A stretch of 64,000 nt of DNA from Bacillota bacterium (GTDB lineage Bacteria > Bacillota > Clostridia > Lachnospirales > Lachnospiraceae). The translations under genes were made by a program, and so were the position numbers. Each line of letters opens with the position of its first letter. The stretch's first letter is position 1. Where the stretch lies: positions 62,001-126,000 of the forward strand of contig JAEWIZ010000027.1 of assembly GCA_023386815.1 (NCBI GenBank), in the 5' to 3' direction. Shown here in pieces: positions 14,244 to 23,454 of the stretch. The notes under the pieces were generated by a model. The model did not search any database. It worked only from the letters and a program-made list of their open reading frames with translations, and was not told the origin of the DNA.

Positions 14244-17200
14244 CTACTTTACCACACTCGTATAAATAATAGGAGCCTTTTTTATACCACATGAGTGCAA
14301 TCTATACTCATAGCACCAATTTTGTCCCTTCGTACGCCAGGTCTTAGGTCCAAAATATGCTTCTGCTAAATTGCAATTATGCAATTGCCCGAACATATTT
14401 ACTCTGCTTCCATAGCTGCGAATAACAAGCTTATGTTCTCCTTCCTCCAACCAACCCAAATCCGCCATATAAGGAGCTGTTATAATGGGAACCGGCTTTT
14501 TTCCGTCTATTTCAACTTCAATTAAAGGGGCTTCATATTCACTGACTTCTAACATGGCATGTCCCGCCTTTGTACGAATACTAGCTTGATAACAGATATT
14601 TCCTCCGTAGAAAGGGAGTCCCTGTACTGAGTAATCACCAAATCCAATGGTCTGGGGTAATTCCTCTATGATCTTCCTGTTTCCATATACTCTAACCCCG
14701 AATTGTCCAAGTAAGTAAAACCACTCTAAATTTGTAAGCGTCCCAAAAGAAGTTCTATACTCTAACGTATTCTGCCCCTTTCGAAGGGTTCCTAAGGGTA
14801 TTCTTTTAATAGCTTCGTCAATATATGTTTCATTCGTGATAATATTAACTTCATTACCATTAAATAATATACGGCAATCATGATCACCTTCAAAGGCAAG
14901 TTCTACAATAACACCTTCAACATTTGATTCAATGCTAAAGCGTAAATCTACAACATGCTCCTTACTATTTCCTTCTTGCGAAATCCACGGCTGAGGAAAG
15001 CTATCTGTACGAATACGTTTACCAAATTGCAATCTTGCTATATCATCAATTCTGAGTATTTCTTCCTCTCCCATCCATGCTCCACCATCAAGTGAGTATT
15101 CTGCCATATCCAAAACTAAGGCGTTAGGTTCTTCAAGATGATACTTACAAACAGAAGGAAGATATTCTAAATGAAATTCTTCTCTCTCTTCCATGTTATT
15201 AACTCTTTTATGAGTTGTACTCAGGTGTTTTAATTTTAGCAGCATAGAGTCTTCTGGCCAAAAATCCGTGAAAATACGTGTTTTATCATTGATTGCCTCG
15301 TAATCAGCTTCTTTATATTCACCTGTCATAGCATCCAGAATCAATACCTCATATTGACCTTCAAGCGTGATTATAATTTTCTGCCTTTCTTCTATTGTAT
15401 TTTTCAATGAATATTCTCTATGTTCTTCTCTGGCTCCATGTGCCAGAAATAACCACTTATTGTCATTTTCACTTCTAATTTGGTAGATTAAATTCTTATG
15501 TCTAATCCCTCGTATATCAGTTACATCTATGATGCGAACATCCTCCAGGTTTTTTAAAAGCGCATCTTTATCAAAACCTATTCTTGTAGATTTCTCCAAT
15601 AACTTATTAGCCTGTTCACTATTTTTACCATCTATGCAGCTGGGCAAGTCTCCCATTACTATTACGCATCCCCCTTGCTTAGAAAATTCCTCCAGATGCT
15701 TAAGCGTTGTTGATCGAATAGTAAGTAAAGGAGGAACAATGACAGTACGATAAGCCATGTGCCCTATATGCAATTTTCCATTTTCAGCTTTTATAGGAAG
15801 CTCTGTAATTAATTTTTCAGATATGAAGTCAAAATCAAGTAAATTGAACAAGAGCCATTTTGTCAGCTCCTGAAATTGCTCTTCCATTCTATTACGTAAG
15901 CAAATAGTATCACTATCAGGTCCGAGAGCTATAAACATACTTTCAATTGGATGAATCACACCAATTTCTACTTCTGATTTTCCTCTCTCCATAATGCTAT
16001 TAATGCGTCCAAAATAGTCTTCGATAATAAAATATCTCTCATACCATGGAGAATGTGCATCAATAGGAGCCGGATAATCTCTCTTTGATTCTCCGCCCAT
16101 ATACATCCAAGACAAGTGGGGAACTCTTGTTGTCACTCCAAGTGCCGCTTGCCAATCCCCTTGAAGTTTATGCCCCCTGAAATCAAAATTCCAATTTGTA
16201 ACACCATACAATTCACTTGTAAGACCTGGTTTACCCATTTGTCTTGACACGCTTTGTGCTTGTTTCGCAGTTGTATATTCATGCAAATCAGCCAAGATAT
16301 CAATCCCTGCTTTATGAAAGAATTGATAACTGCGCATTGTGTCTCCGACACTTCTGATCTGTTTTTCCAATGCTCCTTCTTCCATTAAATGACCCGTAAG
16401 CATTATGTTATGTTCTTCACACCAATCCGATAATGTTTTTACATAACTTTCTGCAAAGCGATCAGACAATAGATTTAAATATTGATATCGTACTGTAGCC
16501 GCCTGACCATTTGCGTTTTCCCAAAATATCTCCGGTAGACATTCCAACAAACTTTTTTGATACCTATGGAGAAACTCATCTTGAAAATCATCTGAATATG
16601 GAATTCCTATTTCTTCTTTTCTTCTTCCATCTTCAAAATTTTGATACTTTATAAATTGTGGTTCATCTGTAAAAATCGATGGTATCGTCTTGGAGAAATG
16701 CTCTCCGACAGCCCTATTGTAGGGTTCATATCCAAGCTCTGTAAATGTCTTTATCGCTTCAGGATTCAGTGTGTCCACATACGCTTCTTCATTAAACCAG
16801 GGAAGGCTATCCGTTACTACAATATATGCATGCCAGATATTGTCTCCTTCCTGCTTCTCTGCCCTGGAATAATCTACTAACTTTCCCTCTGAAAGTTCAA
16901 TTTCGTAACTAGCAATCCACTTAATATCCCCATCTTCCGTTAACCTGCAGCTTGGCACAAGATTTCTTTTATAATGACCATTTTCATGATAATTCGGAGA
17001 AAATAATACGTATTTAGCATGATATTCTTTCTTCTTAGTTACTCTCCCTCCTCCATAACCGGAAGGCCATTTATCTTCATCATACAAGTACGTCAGCATT
17101 CCTTTTGCACTGGCATAATCATGACAAAACTTCACATGATTCATAAACTCTTCACCAAGATATTCTGTTGCCAACCCTATCCTCGAATGTATATGAAAAC

Positions 17201-17348
17201 CTCCAAAACCCATCTTCTCGAAATCGTCTATTTGCTTTTTCAGTATTTCTTGATCCAATACTCCATTCCAAGCCCAAAAAGGTGCTCCTCTGTACTTGGC
17301 AGGTGGATTTTTAAAGCTTTTTTCCCATTCTCTATCATGTTCTTGCAT
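14244..17348 (-). CDS. Large cytoplasmic glycosidase, GH106 (alpha-L-rhamnosidase)-like
   Basis: 1034 residues without signal peptide. The N-terminal TIM-barrel shows the family opening PFWAWNGVLDQEILKKQI, GFGGFHIHSRIGLATEYL and YLYDEDKWPSGYGGG (about 25-125), then FTDEPQF and GHLMEEG; the C-terminal third contains beta-sandwich modules resembling galactose-binding folds (about 770-1000). Relatives are annotated as alpha-L-rhamnosidases of family GH106, which release rhamnose from pectic or glycoside chains; substrate here is inferred. Catalytic residues were not assigned. Encoded between the permeases and the kinase, so it probably cleaves what the importer brings in. GAGGT precedes ATG. Confidence 0.82.
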   Translation of the reverse strand: MQEHDREWEKSFKNPPAKYRGAPFWAWNGVLDQEILKKQIDDFEKMGFGGFHIHSRIGLATEYLGEEFMNHVKFCHDYASAKGMLTYLYDEDKWPSGYGGGRVTKKKEYHAKYVLFSPNYHENGHYKRNLVPSCRLTEDGDIKWIASYEIELSEGKLVDYSRAEKQEGDNIWHAYIVVTDSLPWFNEEAYVDTLNPEAIKTFTELGYEPYNRAVGEHFSKTIPSIFTDEPQFIKYQNFEDGRRKEEIGIPYSDDFQDEFLHRYQKSLLECLPEIFWENANGQAATVRYQYLNLLSDRFAESYVKTLSDWCEEHNIMLTGHLMEEGALEKQIRSVGDTMRSYQFFHKAGIDILADLHEYTTAKQAQSVSRQMGKPGLTSELYGVTNWNFDFRGHKLQGDWQAALGVTTRVPHLSWMYMGGESKRDYPAPIDAHSPWYERYFIIEDYFGRINSIMERGKSEVEIGVIHPIESMFIALGPDSDTICLRNRMEEQFQELTKWLLFNLLDFDFISEKLITELPIKAENGKLHIGHMAYRTVIVPPLLTIRSTTLKHLEEFSKQGGCVIVMGDLPSCIDGKNSEQANKLLEKSTRIGFDKDALLKNLEDVRIIDVTDIRGIRHKNLIYQIRSENDNKWLFLAHGAREEHREYSLKNTIEERQKIIITLEGQYEVLILDAMTGEYKEADYEAINDKTRIFTDFWPEDSMLLKLKHLSTTHKRVNNMEEREEFHLEYLPSVCKYHLEEPNALVLDMAEYSLDGGAWMGEEEILRIDDIARLQFGKRIRTDSFPQPWISQEGNSKEHVVDLRFSIESNVEGVIVELAFEGDHDCRILFNGNEVNIITNETYIDEAIKRIPLGTLRKGQNTLEYRTSFGTLTNLEWFYLLGQFGVRVYGNRKIIEELPQTIGFGDYSVQGLPFYGGNICYQASIRTKAGHAMLEVSEYEAPLIEVEIDGKKPVPIITAPYMADLGWLEEGEHKLVIRSYGSRVNMFGQLHNCNLAEAYFGPKTWRTKGQNWCYEYRLHSCGIKKAPIIYTSVVK

Positions 17349-17393
17349 ATGTATTACCTCATTTCTACCAATAAAATTATACTATGTTCGCAC

Positions 17394-18233
17394 TTATCCT
17401 TTTACGGCTCCCATAGTCATTCCCTCTAATATTTTCTTATTTAATATTAGATAAGTTATAATCAGAGGTGCTGATATAATAACTACTGCTGAAAACAGAT
17501 GGCCATAGTCCGTCTCAAATGCTGATTTTAAACCATAAATACACAGCTGTACTGTCTGACTATTGGAACCGGACATAAAATACTGAGGATTCTGAAAATC
17601 GTTATATACTACTATAGAACGTAATATGACAACCGTTGCTGTAATTGGTTTCAGAAGGGGAAATATTATTTTTATAAACAATGCAAGGGGTCCACACCCA
17701 TCAATCGCTGCAGCCTCATCTAATTCTTTTGGTAATGTTGCTACAAACCCTTTGTACATCATAGTTGCAAAGGGAAATAAAGTCGCGACCTCAACCATGA
17801 TCAATCCAGTTAAGGTATTCGCGATTCCAAGCTTACTTAAAACCCAATAAGTAGGAATGATAGAAGCAGGAACAATTAATCCTGCAACAATAAGCTTATC
17901 CGATACGACACATATTTTGTCTTTTCTTCTCTGCAATATAAACGCTGTAGCAGATGCAACACCCACAAGGATTATAATTGAACATACTGTTAAGATGATA
18001 CTGTTTTTAAATGCATTAAAAAAAGCACCATTTCCATATTTAAAGATGTAAGTATAATTTTCAATAATATTAAGCTCTTTTGGTAAAGATAGATTTAATT
18101 GTGAGGATTCCGTTTTCGTTTTAAAAGAATTTATGATTATAAAATAAAATACTAACCAGTGTGTAATTACTGTAACTCCAACAAATGCGCCCTCAAATAT
18201 TTTATTGAACATGCTTCTCTTTTGTTTCATCAC
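17394..18233 (-). CDS. Sugar ABC transporter permease, MalG/LplC type
   Basis: 279 residues, six predicted membrane helices, with the permease (EAA) loop KELDEAAAIDGCGPLALFIKIIFPLLKP (split here as ELDEAAAIDGCG and FPLLKP, about 165-192) that contacts the ATPase. Import of an oligosaccharide with the partner permease and the binding protein. Overlaps the upstream permease stop (GTGATG over TGA), so translation is coupled. No ATPase gene is nearby; a shared MsmK-type ATPase elsewhere is usual for this family. Confidence 0.93.
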   Translation of the reverse strand: MMKQKRSMFNKIFEGAFVGVTVITHWLVFYFIIINSFKTKTESSQLNLSLPKELNIIENYTYIFKYGNGAFFNAFKNSIILTVCSIIILVGVASATAFILQRRKDKICVVSDKLIVAGLIVPASIIPTYWVLSKLGIANTLTGLIMVEVATLFPFATMMYKGFVATLPKELDEAAAIDGCGPLALFIKIIFPLLKPITATVVILRSIVVYNDFQNPQYFMSGSNSQTVQLCIYGLKSAFETDYGHLFSAVVIISAPLIITYLILNKKILEGMTMGAVKG

Positions 18234-19093
18234 AATTCAGCCTCCCTCTTAGCAACAAATGAATTTAAAGGGAACACGATTACTGATACGACCACAAACA
18301 TAATAACATAACCAGCAGTAGCGAGGCCATAGCTTCCTCTGGAAAATAGTTTATAAATAGCGGACCCCAATAATTCAGTCGAATAACCCGGTCCACCCCC
18401 CGTCATAGTATAAACAAGCTCATAAGTCCTAAGACCTCCAATTAATGATAAAGTTAAAACATTATTTATGATGGGAACCAGGAGCGGAAGCGTAATTTTA
18501 GCAAAAGTACGCATTTTATTTGCTCCATCAATGGCTGCTGCTTCATAGTAAGTACTTGGAATTGCACTAATACCTGCTACATAGATTAACATAGCCGTGC
18601 CAATTCCTTGCCAAACATCAACGATAATGCAAGTAAACAATGCTATCGTTCCATCAGTAAGCCACTTCACAGATTCAACGCCGAATAATGATATAATTTG
18701 ATTTACAATACCGTTAGAGGCCAATATGTTATCAAAAGCAATGGCTACAACAACATTTCCCAACAATGTGGGAAAAAAAAGTATCACCTTTAGGTATCCA
18801 GCACTTTTTACTTTCTGACACAAATATTGTGCAATCAAAAGTCCAATAGTGACTTTCAAAAAACATGTTAAAAATGCATATATCCCGGTATTAATTAAGG
18901 CTGATTTCGTATTGGACATCGTAAAAAAAGTCTTAAAATTTTCAAGTCCTATGTATGTTGATGTTTGTAAATTCCATGTTGTCATAGAAAAATAAAAAGA
19001 AGCAAATGTAGGGATTACAAATATTATTATATATATCAGGACTCCTGGCACAGCCAGCCATCCGGTATATAGCTTTCTTTCAAATCGATTCAT
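18230..19093 (-). CDS. Sugar ABC transporter permease, MalF/UgpA type
   Basis: 287 residues, six membrane helices, EAA loop YEAAAIDGANKMRTFAKITLP (about 185-205). Partner of the downstream permease. GGAGG precedes ATG. A stem-loop in the 123-bp gap separates it from the binding-protein gene upstream. Confidence 0.93.
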   Translation of the reverse strand: MNRFERKLYTGWLAVPGVLIYIIIFVIPTFASFYFSMTTWNLQTSTYIGLENFKTFFTMSNTKSALINTGIYAFLTCFLKVTIGLLIAQYLCQKVKSAGYLKVILFFPTLLGNVVVAIAFDNILASNGIVNQIISLFGVESVKWLTDGTIALFTCIIVDVWQGIGTAMLIYVAGISAIPSTYYEAAAIDGANKMRTFAKITLPLLVPIINNVLTLSLIGGLRTYELVYTMTGGGPGYSTELLGSAIYKLFSRGSYGLATAGYVIMFVVVSVIVFPLNSFVAKREAEL

Positions 19094-19121
19094 ATGTTAA
19101 TTACCTCCAAATACTTTTATC

Positions 19122-19166
19122 AAAACCGGAATAGCAAGCTTATAACTAATCCCACTATTCCGGTTT
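19122..19166 (-). terminator. Intercistronic stem-loop between binding protein and permease genes
   Basis: AAAACCGGAATAG and CTATTCCGGTTTT form a 13-bp stem around 19 nt. The minus-strand tail is only TTTTGAT, so it is more likely a partial terminator or a 3' stabiliser that lets the binding protein be made in excess over the membrane parts. Confidence 0.65.
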
Positions 19167-19216
19167 TTTAATTTTCTTCTATCCCTCAATCTGTATTTCT
19201 TTAAATTGAGTACTTT

Positions 19217-20584
19217 TTACCATCCCGCAATTTCCTTTTGTTTAGCATCTATGGCATTATCTGTCTCAATTTCAGTAATTGCCTTATCTGGAGTAATCTG
19301 TCCTGTTCCAACCATGCTTAAAATTGTAGCCAAATTGGAACCCTTTATATTACAATGGTACTCCATAACTGAAGTAGATGATTTATTCACCCATTCCTGA
19401 GCCTCTTTTACAGCTGTACTTACATTTTCAGGTGTCTCAAATCCATTTAGCATGAATGCACCTGTCGGAACTGTTTTTTTGCAGAAAGCTTCTACTGCTT
19501 CATTTGTTGTTAGGAATTCTAATAACTTTAATGATAAATCAATGTTTTTCGAATTTTTGCTGGCACACCATGCCAAAGGCATCCATGTCGCAACACCACG
19601 ATTAGTTCCGTCTTGATCAGGTAATGGGAAGAAGCCAACATCTTCTATTTTATCTGGATTAGTTGTTTCAACTGTGGACATGATATTAGTTCTACAAAAG
19701 ATATGGACTGCTGATCCATCAGAAACTGCTTTTGCCGCATCCTCCCAGCTGATTTCCAATGGATTATCATTTTGGTAATTATTTTCCCAAATATCATACA
19801 TTTTTGTTAAGCCACGCATATAGGCATCTGACTCGTGTAGTTCTATCTCTTTATTTGTATATTTCTGTGCAAAATCATTATTTTCCTTATTTACATAATA
19901 ATATTGAGACAAGAATAAAATTTGACATCCTGCTGCATTACTATACTGAGACATAACAGGATCTTTATCTGAATTATCTTTTATTTCTTGGCAATTTTTC
20001 AGAAACTCGTCCCATGTGGTTGGAATGGAAAGATTCATTTCTTCGTATACTTTCTTATTGTAAAAAACACCTGCTACATTAGATGGTGCACTAGGTATAC
20101 CATACACTGATCCTGTTTCTTTATTGCTTACAATTGAAAGATAATCCGCATTAATTCTTTCCTTAACCCATTCTTCACCAGAAAGATCATAACAGTTTTC
20201 TTCTGGCGAAATAGCATCCATTTTAGCTCCAATCGAGTTTATCCATACATCAGGTAAATTACCTGTTGCAGCTCGTACCAAAAGAACATTTTCTGCTTCA
20301 TCAGCATTGCCGGACAATCTCTCTACTTCGATTTTACATCCGTATTTTTCTTCAAATAATGAAAATTGTTCCTGGAATGAATCGGCCGTGCTGTCCACTA
20401 TGTTGTGCGCTACCTGAAGGGTTACACCCTCATATGGCTTTCCACCATCTTGTTCAGCAGCAGTTTCTGAGCTTTGACTTGTATTCGATTGCGATGTATC
20501 GTTTTTCACAACTTCTTTTCCACAAGCCGCCAAGCTTACTAATATGGACATAATCACGAATACAGAAATCAGTTTTCTTTTCAT
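19217..20584 (-). CDS. Sugar-binding lipoprotein of the first ABC importer
   Basis: 455 residues, family 1 extracellular solute-binding protein. Lipoprotein signal with lipobox LAAC (Cys near 21), then a Ser/Gln-rich linker and the two-lobe binding fold (PDVWINSIGAK, NKKVYEEMNLSIPTTWDEF). It would be anchored outside the membrane and deliver an oligosaccharide to the two permeases. AAGGAGG precedes ATG. First gene of the transport operon; direct repeats 90-120 bp upstream are likely regulator sites. Confidence 0.93.
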   Translation of the reverse strand: MKRKLISVFVIMSILVSLAACGKEVVKNDTSQSNTSQSSETAAEQDGGKPYEGVTLQVAHNIVDSTADSFQEQFSLFEEKYGCKIEVERLSGNADEAENVLLVRAATGNLPDVWINSIGAKMDAISPEENCYDLSGEEWVKERINADYLSIVSNKETGSVYGIPSAPSNVAGVFYNKKVYEEMNLSIPTTWDEFLKNCQEIKDNSDKDPVMSQYSNAAGCQILFLSQYYYVNKENNDFAQKYTNKEIELHESDAYMRGLTKMYDIWENNYQNDNPLEISWEDAAKAVSDGSAVHIFCRTNIMSTVETTNPDKIEDVGFFPLPDQDGTNRGVATWMPLAWCASKNSKNIDLSLKLLEFLTTNEAVEAFCKKTVPTGAFMLNGFETPENVSTAVKEAQEWVNKSSTSVMEYHCNIKGSNLATILSMVGTGQITPDKAITEIETDNAIDAKQKEIAGW

Positions 20585-20674
20585 CTTATTTCCTCCTTGT
20601 TCCTAACCCCTTGCTTTAGGATGCTTTTATTTGTATATTTATTATATATTAGATATCAAAAAAATTGTTTTAAT

Positions 20675-20705
20675 ATCAGAAACGACCATATTTAAAATCA
20701 GAAAC
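20675..20705. promoter_or_regulatory. Paired direct repeats upstream of the binding-protein operon
   Basis: ATCAGAAAC at 20675-20683 and 20697-20705, 22 bp apart (two helical turns), each followed by an ACCATA-like end. A weaker ATCAAAAAA lies 20 bp further downstream at 20655. Tandem half-sites at this spacing are typical for AraC-type dimers. Confidence 0.5.
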
Positions 20706-20748
20706 CATAAAAGTATTATGCTTATTTTACAATAACTAATAATTGTCA

Positions 20749-20958
20749 TTATATATGGTTGGCAATCATCATATTAACTGGTGAACCAGACATACGATAA
20801 CATTTAAAAGATTTTATGCAGCACAATGGAGAAGAGACATTGTTCATAGATCTAAAGTACACGACAGGACTCTTGAGCTTCTTATTTAGAGTAGCATAAA
20901 CAACGCTAATTTGATAATAATTTTCAAGCAGATGCAGATTTGTCTTTTTGGCATGCAA
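20749..20958 (-). pseudogene. Possible decayed N-terminus of an AraC-type regulator
   Basis: A 69-residue open frame without a usable ribosome site. The stretch LHLLENYYQISVVYATLNKKL followed by SSPLCCIKS resembles the start of the sensory domain found in clostridial AraC-family regulators, where a helix with YYQI is followed by a Cys-containing segment. If so, the rest of the gene is gone. It lies in the otherwise empty 470-bp gap between the sugar locus and the transglutaminase operon. Weak evidence. Confidence 0.25.
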
Positions 20959-20970
20959 ATAAGAACGAAA

Positions 20971-21016
20971 AAAGTGGAAGCACTCTTTAATTAAAGAATT
21001 CTTCCACTCTTTCTTT
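20971..21016. terminator. Bidirectional terminator between the sugar locus and the transglutaminase operon
   Basis: GTGGAAG and CTTCCAC (inner part CTTTAATTAAAG) make a stem; both outer sides are T-rich on the appropriate strand (TTTTTTCG on minus, TCTTTCTTTC on plus). Confidence 0.6.
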
Positions 21017-21057
21017 CACCACGTGTCTACCTAGTGGCATTTCAATTATGTCCTGCT

Positions 21058-23454
21058 TTATTCATTGATAAAATGCAAATACCAAAACCGATCAAAAAAC
21101 ATTCTTCTTTTACCCTGTCTTTCTTCCATGTAATAACTAAACAGCTTTGAAAACTCCATAACTTCCTTTAATTCTTTTGTGCTTACTTCATATTCACCAT
21201 ATCTGACACCCATAAATATACTGGCTACTTTTGAAAATTTTATCCCGTTAAAGTTTACTTTATCACCAATTCTGCCAGCAAAGGTTAGCAGCGTATCCTC
21301 CTCTGACATGCGGAAGCCCTCCTTCTCCAGATAATGAAGAATTTCGGCCATAATTATAAACAGCTTTCCATTATCTGAAGCATTCTTAAATCTCTTCTTA
21401 TATTTACCAGTTAATATTATGTAATAAATAAAACAAATTCCCAGGAATATAATTAAAATACTTGTCACTATTCCCACAAATGGCAACAGATGATTTTTGC
21501 GCCCGCTCTGGTCAAACTCCGAATCCTCTCCGTTGTTAATCAGCCCCTGATAGGCAGGCGGCATTGAAGGCTGCAAACCACCTGATCCCCCAAAATCACT
21601 GTACCCGGTAGCTTTTGTTTCCTCCTGCCACTGGGTATACCTGGCTCCATAGAATTCAGGGGTCGGTTCAAAAGGAATCCATCCGATTCCTTCCATATAT
21701 GCCTCAACCCAGGCATGTGCACTGCTGCTGTCTACATCATAGGTACCGGAGGCATCTTTATTTTCATAATCCACCATAAAGCCTTCTACATAACGTGTGG
21801 GTATACCGGCACATCTGGCCAGCACTCCGAACGCAGAAGCAAAATAGGTGCAGTAGCCCTTTTTTTGATGAAACAAAAAATAATCCACAAAATCTTCTCC
21901 GCCCGGTGTCTTTGCAACCTTGGTAGTATATGGGAGCGAGTTCAGATATGTTTCTATGGCTTTTAATTTATCGTAATCATTCTCACAGCCTTTGGTTAGC
22001 TGATTCGAAAGTATTCTGACCCGTTCCGGCAGCGAATCCGGCAGGACTGTATACCTGATCTTAATTTCTGCAGATCGGCTAATCAGCTTCTGTTTAACTT
22101 CTTCCATGTTAATATCTTGTTTCAGAATATCATAATTAAATAGTTCCTTTGCTGTTCTGCTTAAAGTCTCCGGTGATACAGAACCGTTATTCTCAGCTTC
22201 TTCCCGGAGCATCTTCTGCAGGAGCTTATGATTTAGATTCAGTTCATAATACCTTACATTATACTTAAACCCAATTCCTTTTGCTTTATCAGATAAGAAG
22301 GCTCCCTGGGGTGTTTCGTTAAATTTAAGATCCCGGTTGGAATTAATATCGTAGGTTTTTAAGGGATAGAAAAGTGATCTGGTCCTGATATTATAATATT
22401 CGATATCATAGTTTCTGTTTTTTATCACATTGCTTAAATCGCTACCTGCTACTTCTTCCCTGGCAAAGGCAGTCAATAATTCATAAAAGTCATAATAGTA
22501 ATCTTCCTTCTCAAATTCACTGGCTCGCCCGCTTCTCTCCCAGCTTCGCCCTGTATAAATATCACTTATGGAACCGATTAGATACCCTGTGGCAGTACTT
22601 TTATTCTGAGTATTTACCTTTAAGGCCGTTTCATTCTTTACATTAATTTCTCCCCCAAGTTCTGTGCTGTCTTCCGAATATCCGGAAAAACTGACCGAAA
22701 ATTCATTGCCGGTACGGTCGAAAAATAATTCCAGCCGGGTGATTAAAAGAGCCCCCTGTTCCTGTGCATTATCAATAAGCTGTTTCACACCCTTCCACTG
22801 AATGGGTTCATTTCTAGATGGCAAAGTTACCGCTAACAAAGCTATGATAATACAGGCGGGCGCCAGATAAACAGTAGCAATACTATTATTTACCGTATTA
22901 CTGCTTTTATAATATAGTTTGCCGCAATACGCAGCAAGGGTTGACAGAGAATAAAAGATAATTACTCCTACTGTAATTTTAGGTATATTAACTTTATTCA
23001 CAGCCGAAATGATAAGCAGCACCGTCAGTACGACCGCGGCTATATTCTTTACTATTTTTAAACGATGCACGAAATAAGTAACGATGCCGCACAGCAGAAT
23101 AATACCCGCCATTACAGTCACACCGTAACTTCGCTCATACAATTTCTCATCTCCGTTATAAATAAGGCACCACTCATACAGGTTCCTGATTTCCCGGATA
23201 AAATTGATTTTTAATGATAGGTTGATTATAACAAAAACTAGCAGGATGCCTGCCATTACAAAATAGGTCAGAAGATTTTTTTTGTACTGGTCAATCAAAT
23301 ATATGATTCCTAGAAGGATCACTGTAAAAAACACAAGCACTACAATATGGATCCTCAAGACCAACAGATTATTAAAATATGCACCCATAGCCAGGGTAAG
23401 CAAAAGGCTTTCTATAACCGCCAATCTTCTTACTAACTGCTTTCCAGTATTCAT
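21058..23454 (-). CDS. TgpA-like membrane transglutaminase
   Basis: 798 residues. About seven membrane helices in the first 225, a large extracellular part, a transglutaminase core with the Cys-His-Asp triad (Cys in KKGYCTYFASAFGVLARCAGIPTRY split as GYCTYF near 530, His in SSAHAWVEAY near 580, Asp soon after in a WIPFEPTP context), a further membrane helix (about 680-705) and a cytoplasmic tail. Family members sit downstream of MoxR and DUF58 genes; the molecular reaction is unsettled. The start ATGA overlaps the DUF58 stop by four bases. Confidence 0.92.
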   Translation of the reverse strand: MNTGKQLVRRLAVIESLLLTLAMGAYFNNLLVLRIHIVVLVFFTVILLGIIYLIDQYKKNLLTYFVMAGILLVFVIINLSLKINFIREIRNLYEWCLIYNGDEKLYERSYGVTVMAGIILLCGIVTYFVHRLKIVKNIAAVVLTVLLIISAVNKVNIPKITVGVIIFYSLSTLAAYCGKLYYKSSNTVNNSIATVYLAPACIIIALLAVTLPSRNEPIQWKGVKQLIDNAQEQGALLITRLELFFDRTGNEFSVSFSGYSEDSTELGGEINVKNETALKVNTQNKSTATGYLIGSISDIYTGRSWERSGRASEFEKEDYYYDFYELLTAFAREEVAGSDLSNVIKNRNYDIEYYNIRTRSLFYPLKTYDINSNRDLKFNETPQGAFLSDKAKGIGFKYNVRYYELNLNHKLLQKMLREEAENNGSVSPETLSRTAKELFNYDILKQDINMEEVKQKLISRSAEIKIRYTVLPDSLPERVRILSNQLTKGCENDYDKLKAIETYLNSLPYTTKVAKTPGGEDFVDYFLFHQKKGYCTYFASAFGVLARCAGIPTRYVEGFMVDYENKDASGTYDVDSSSAHAWVEAYMEGIGWIPFEPTPEFYGARYTQWQEETKATGYSDFGGSGGLQPSMPPAYQGLINNGEDSEFDQSGRKNHLLPFVGIVTSILIIFLGICFIYYIILTGKYKKRFKNASDNGKLFIIMAEILHYLEKEGFRMSEEDTLLTFAGRIGDKVNFNGIKFSKVASIFMGVRYGEYEVSTKELKEVMEFSKLFSYYMEERQGKRRMFFDRFWYLHFINE

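Noticed and set aside
17019..17429. A 136-residue plus-strand frame
   Set aside because: Antisense to the start of the GH106-like gene, which has clear family motifs and a good start.
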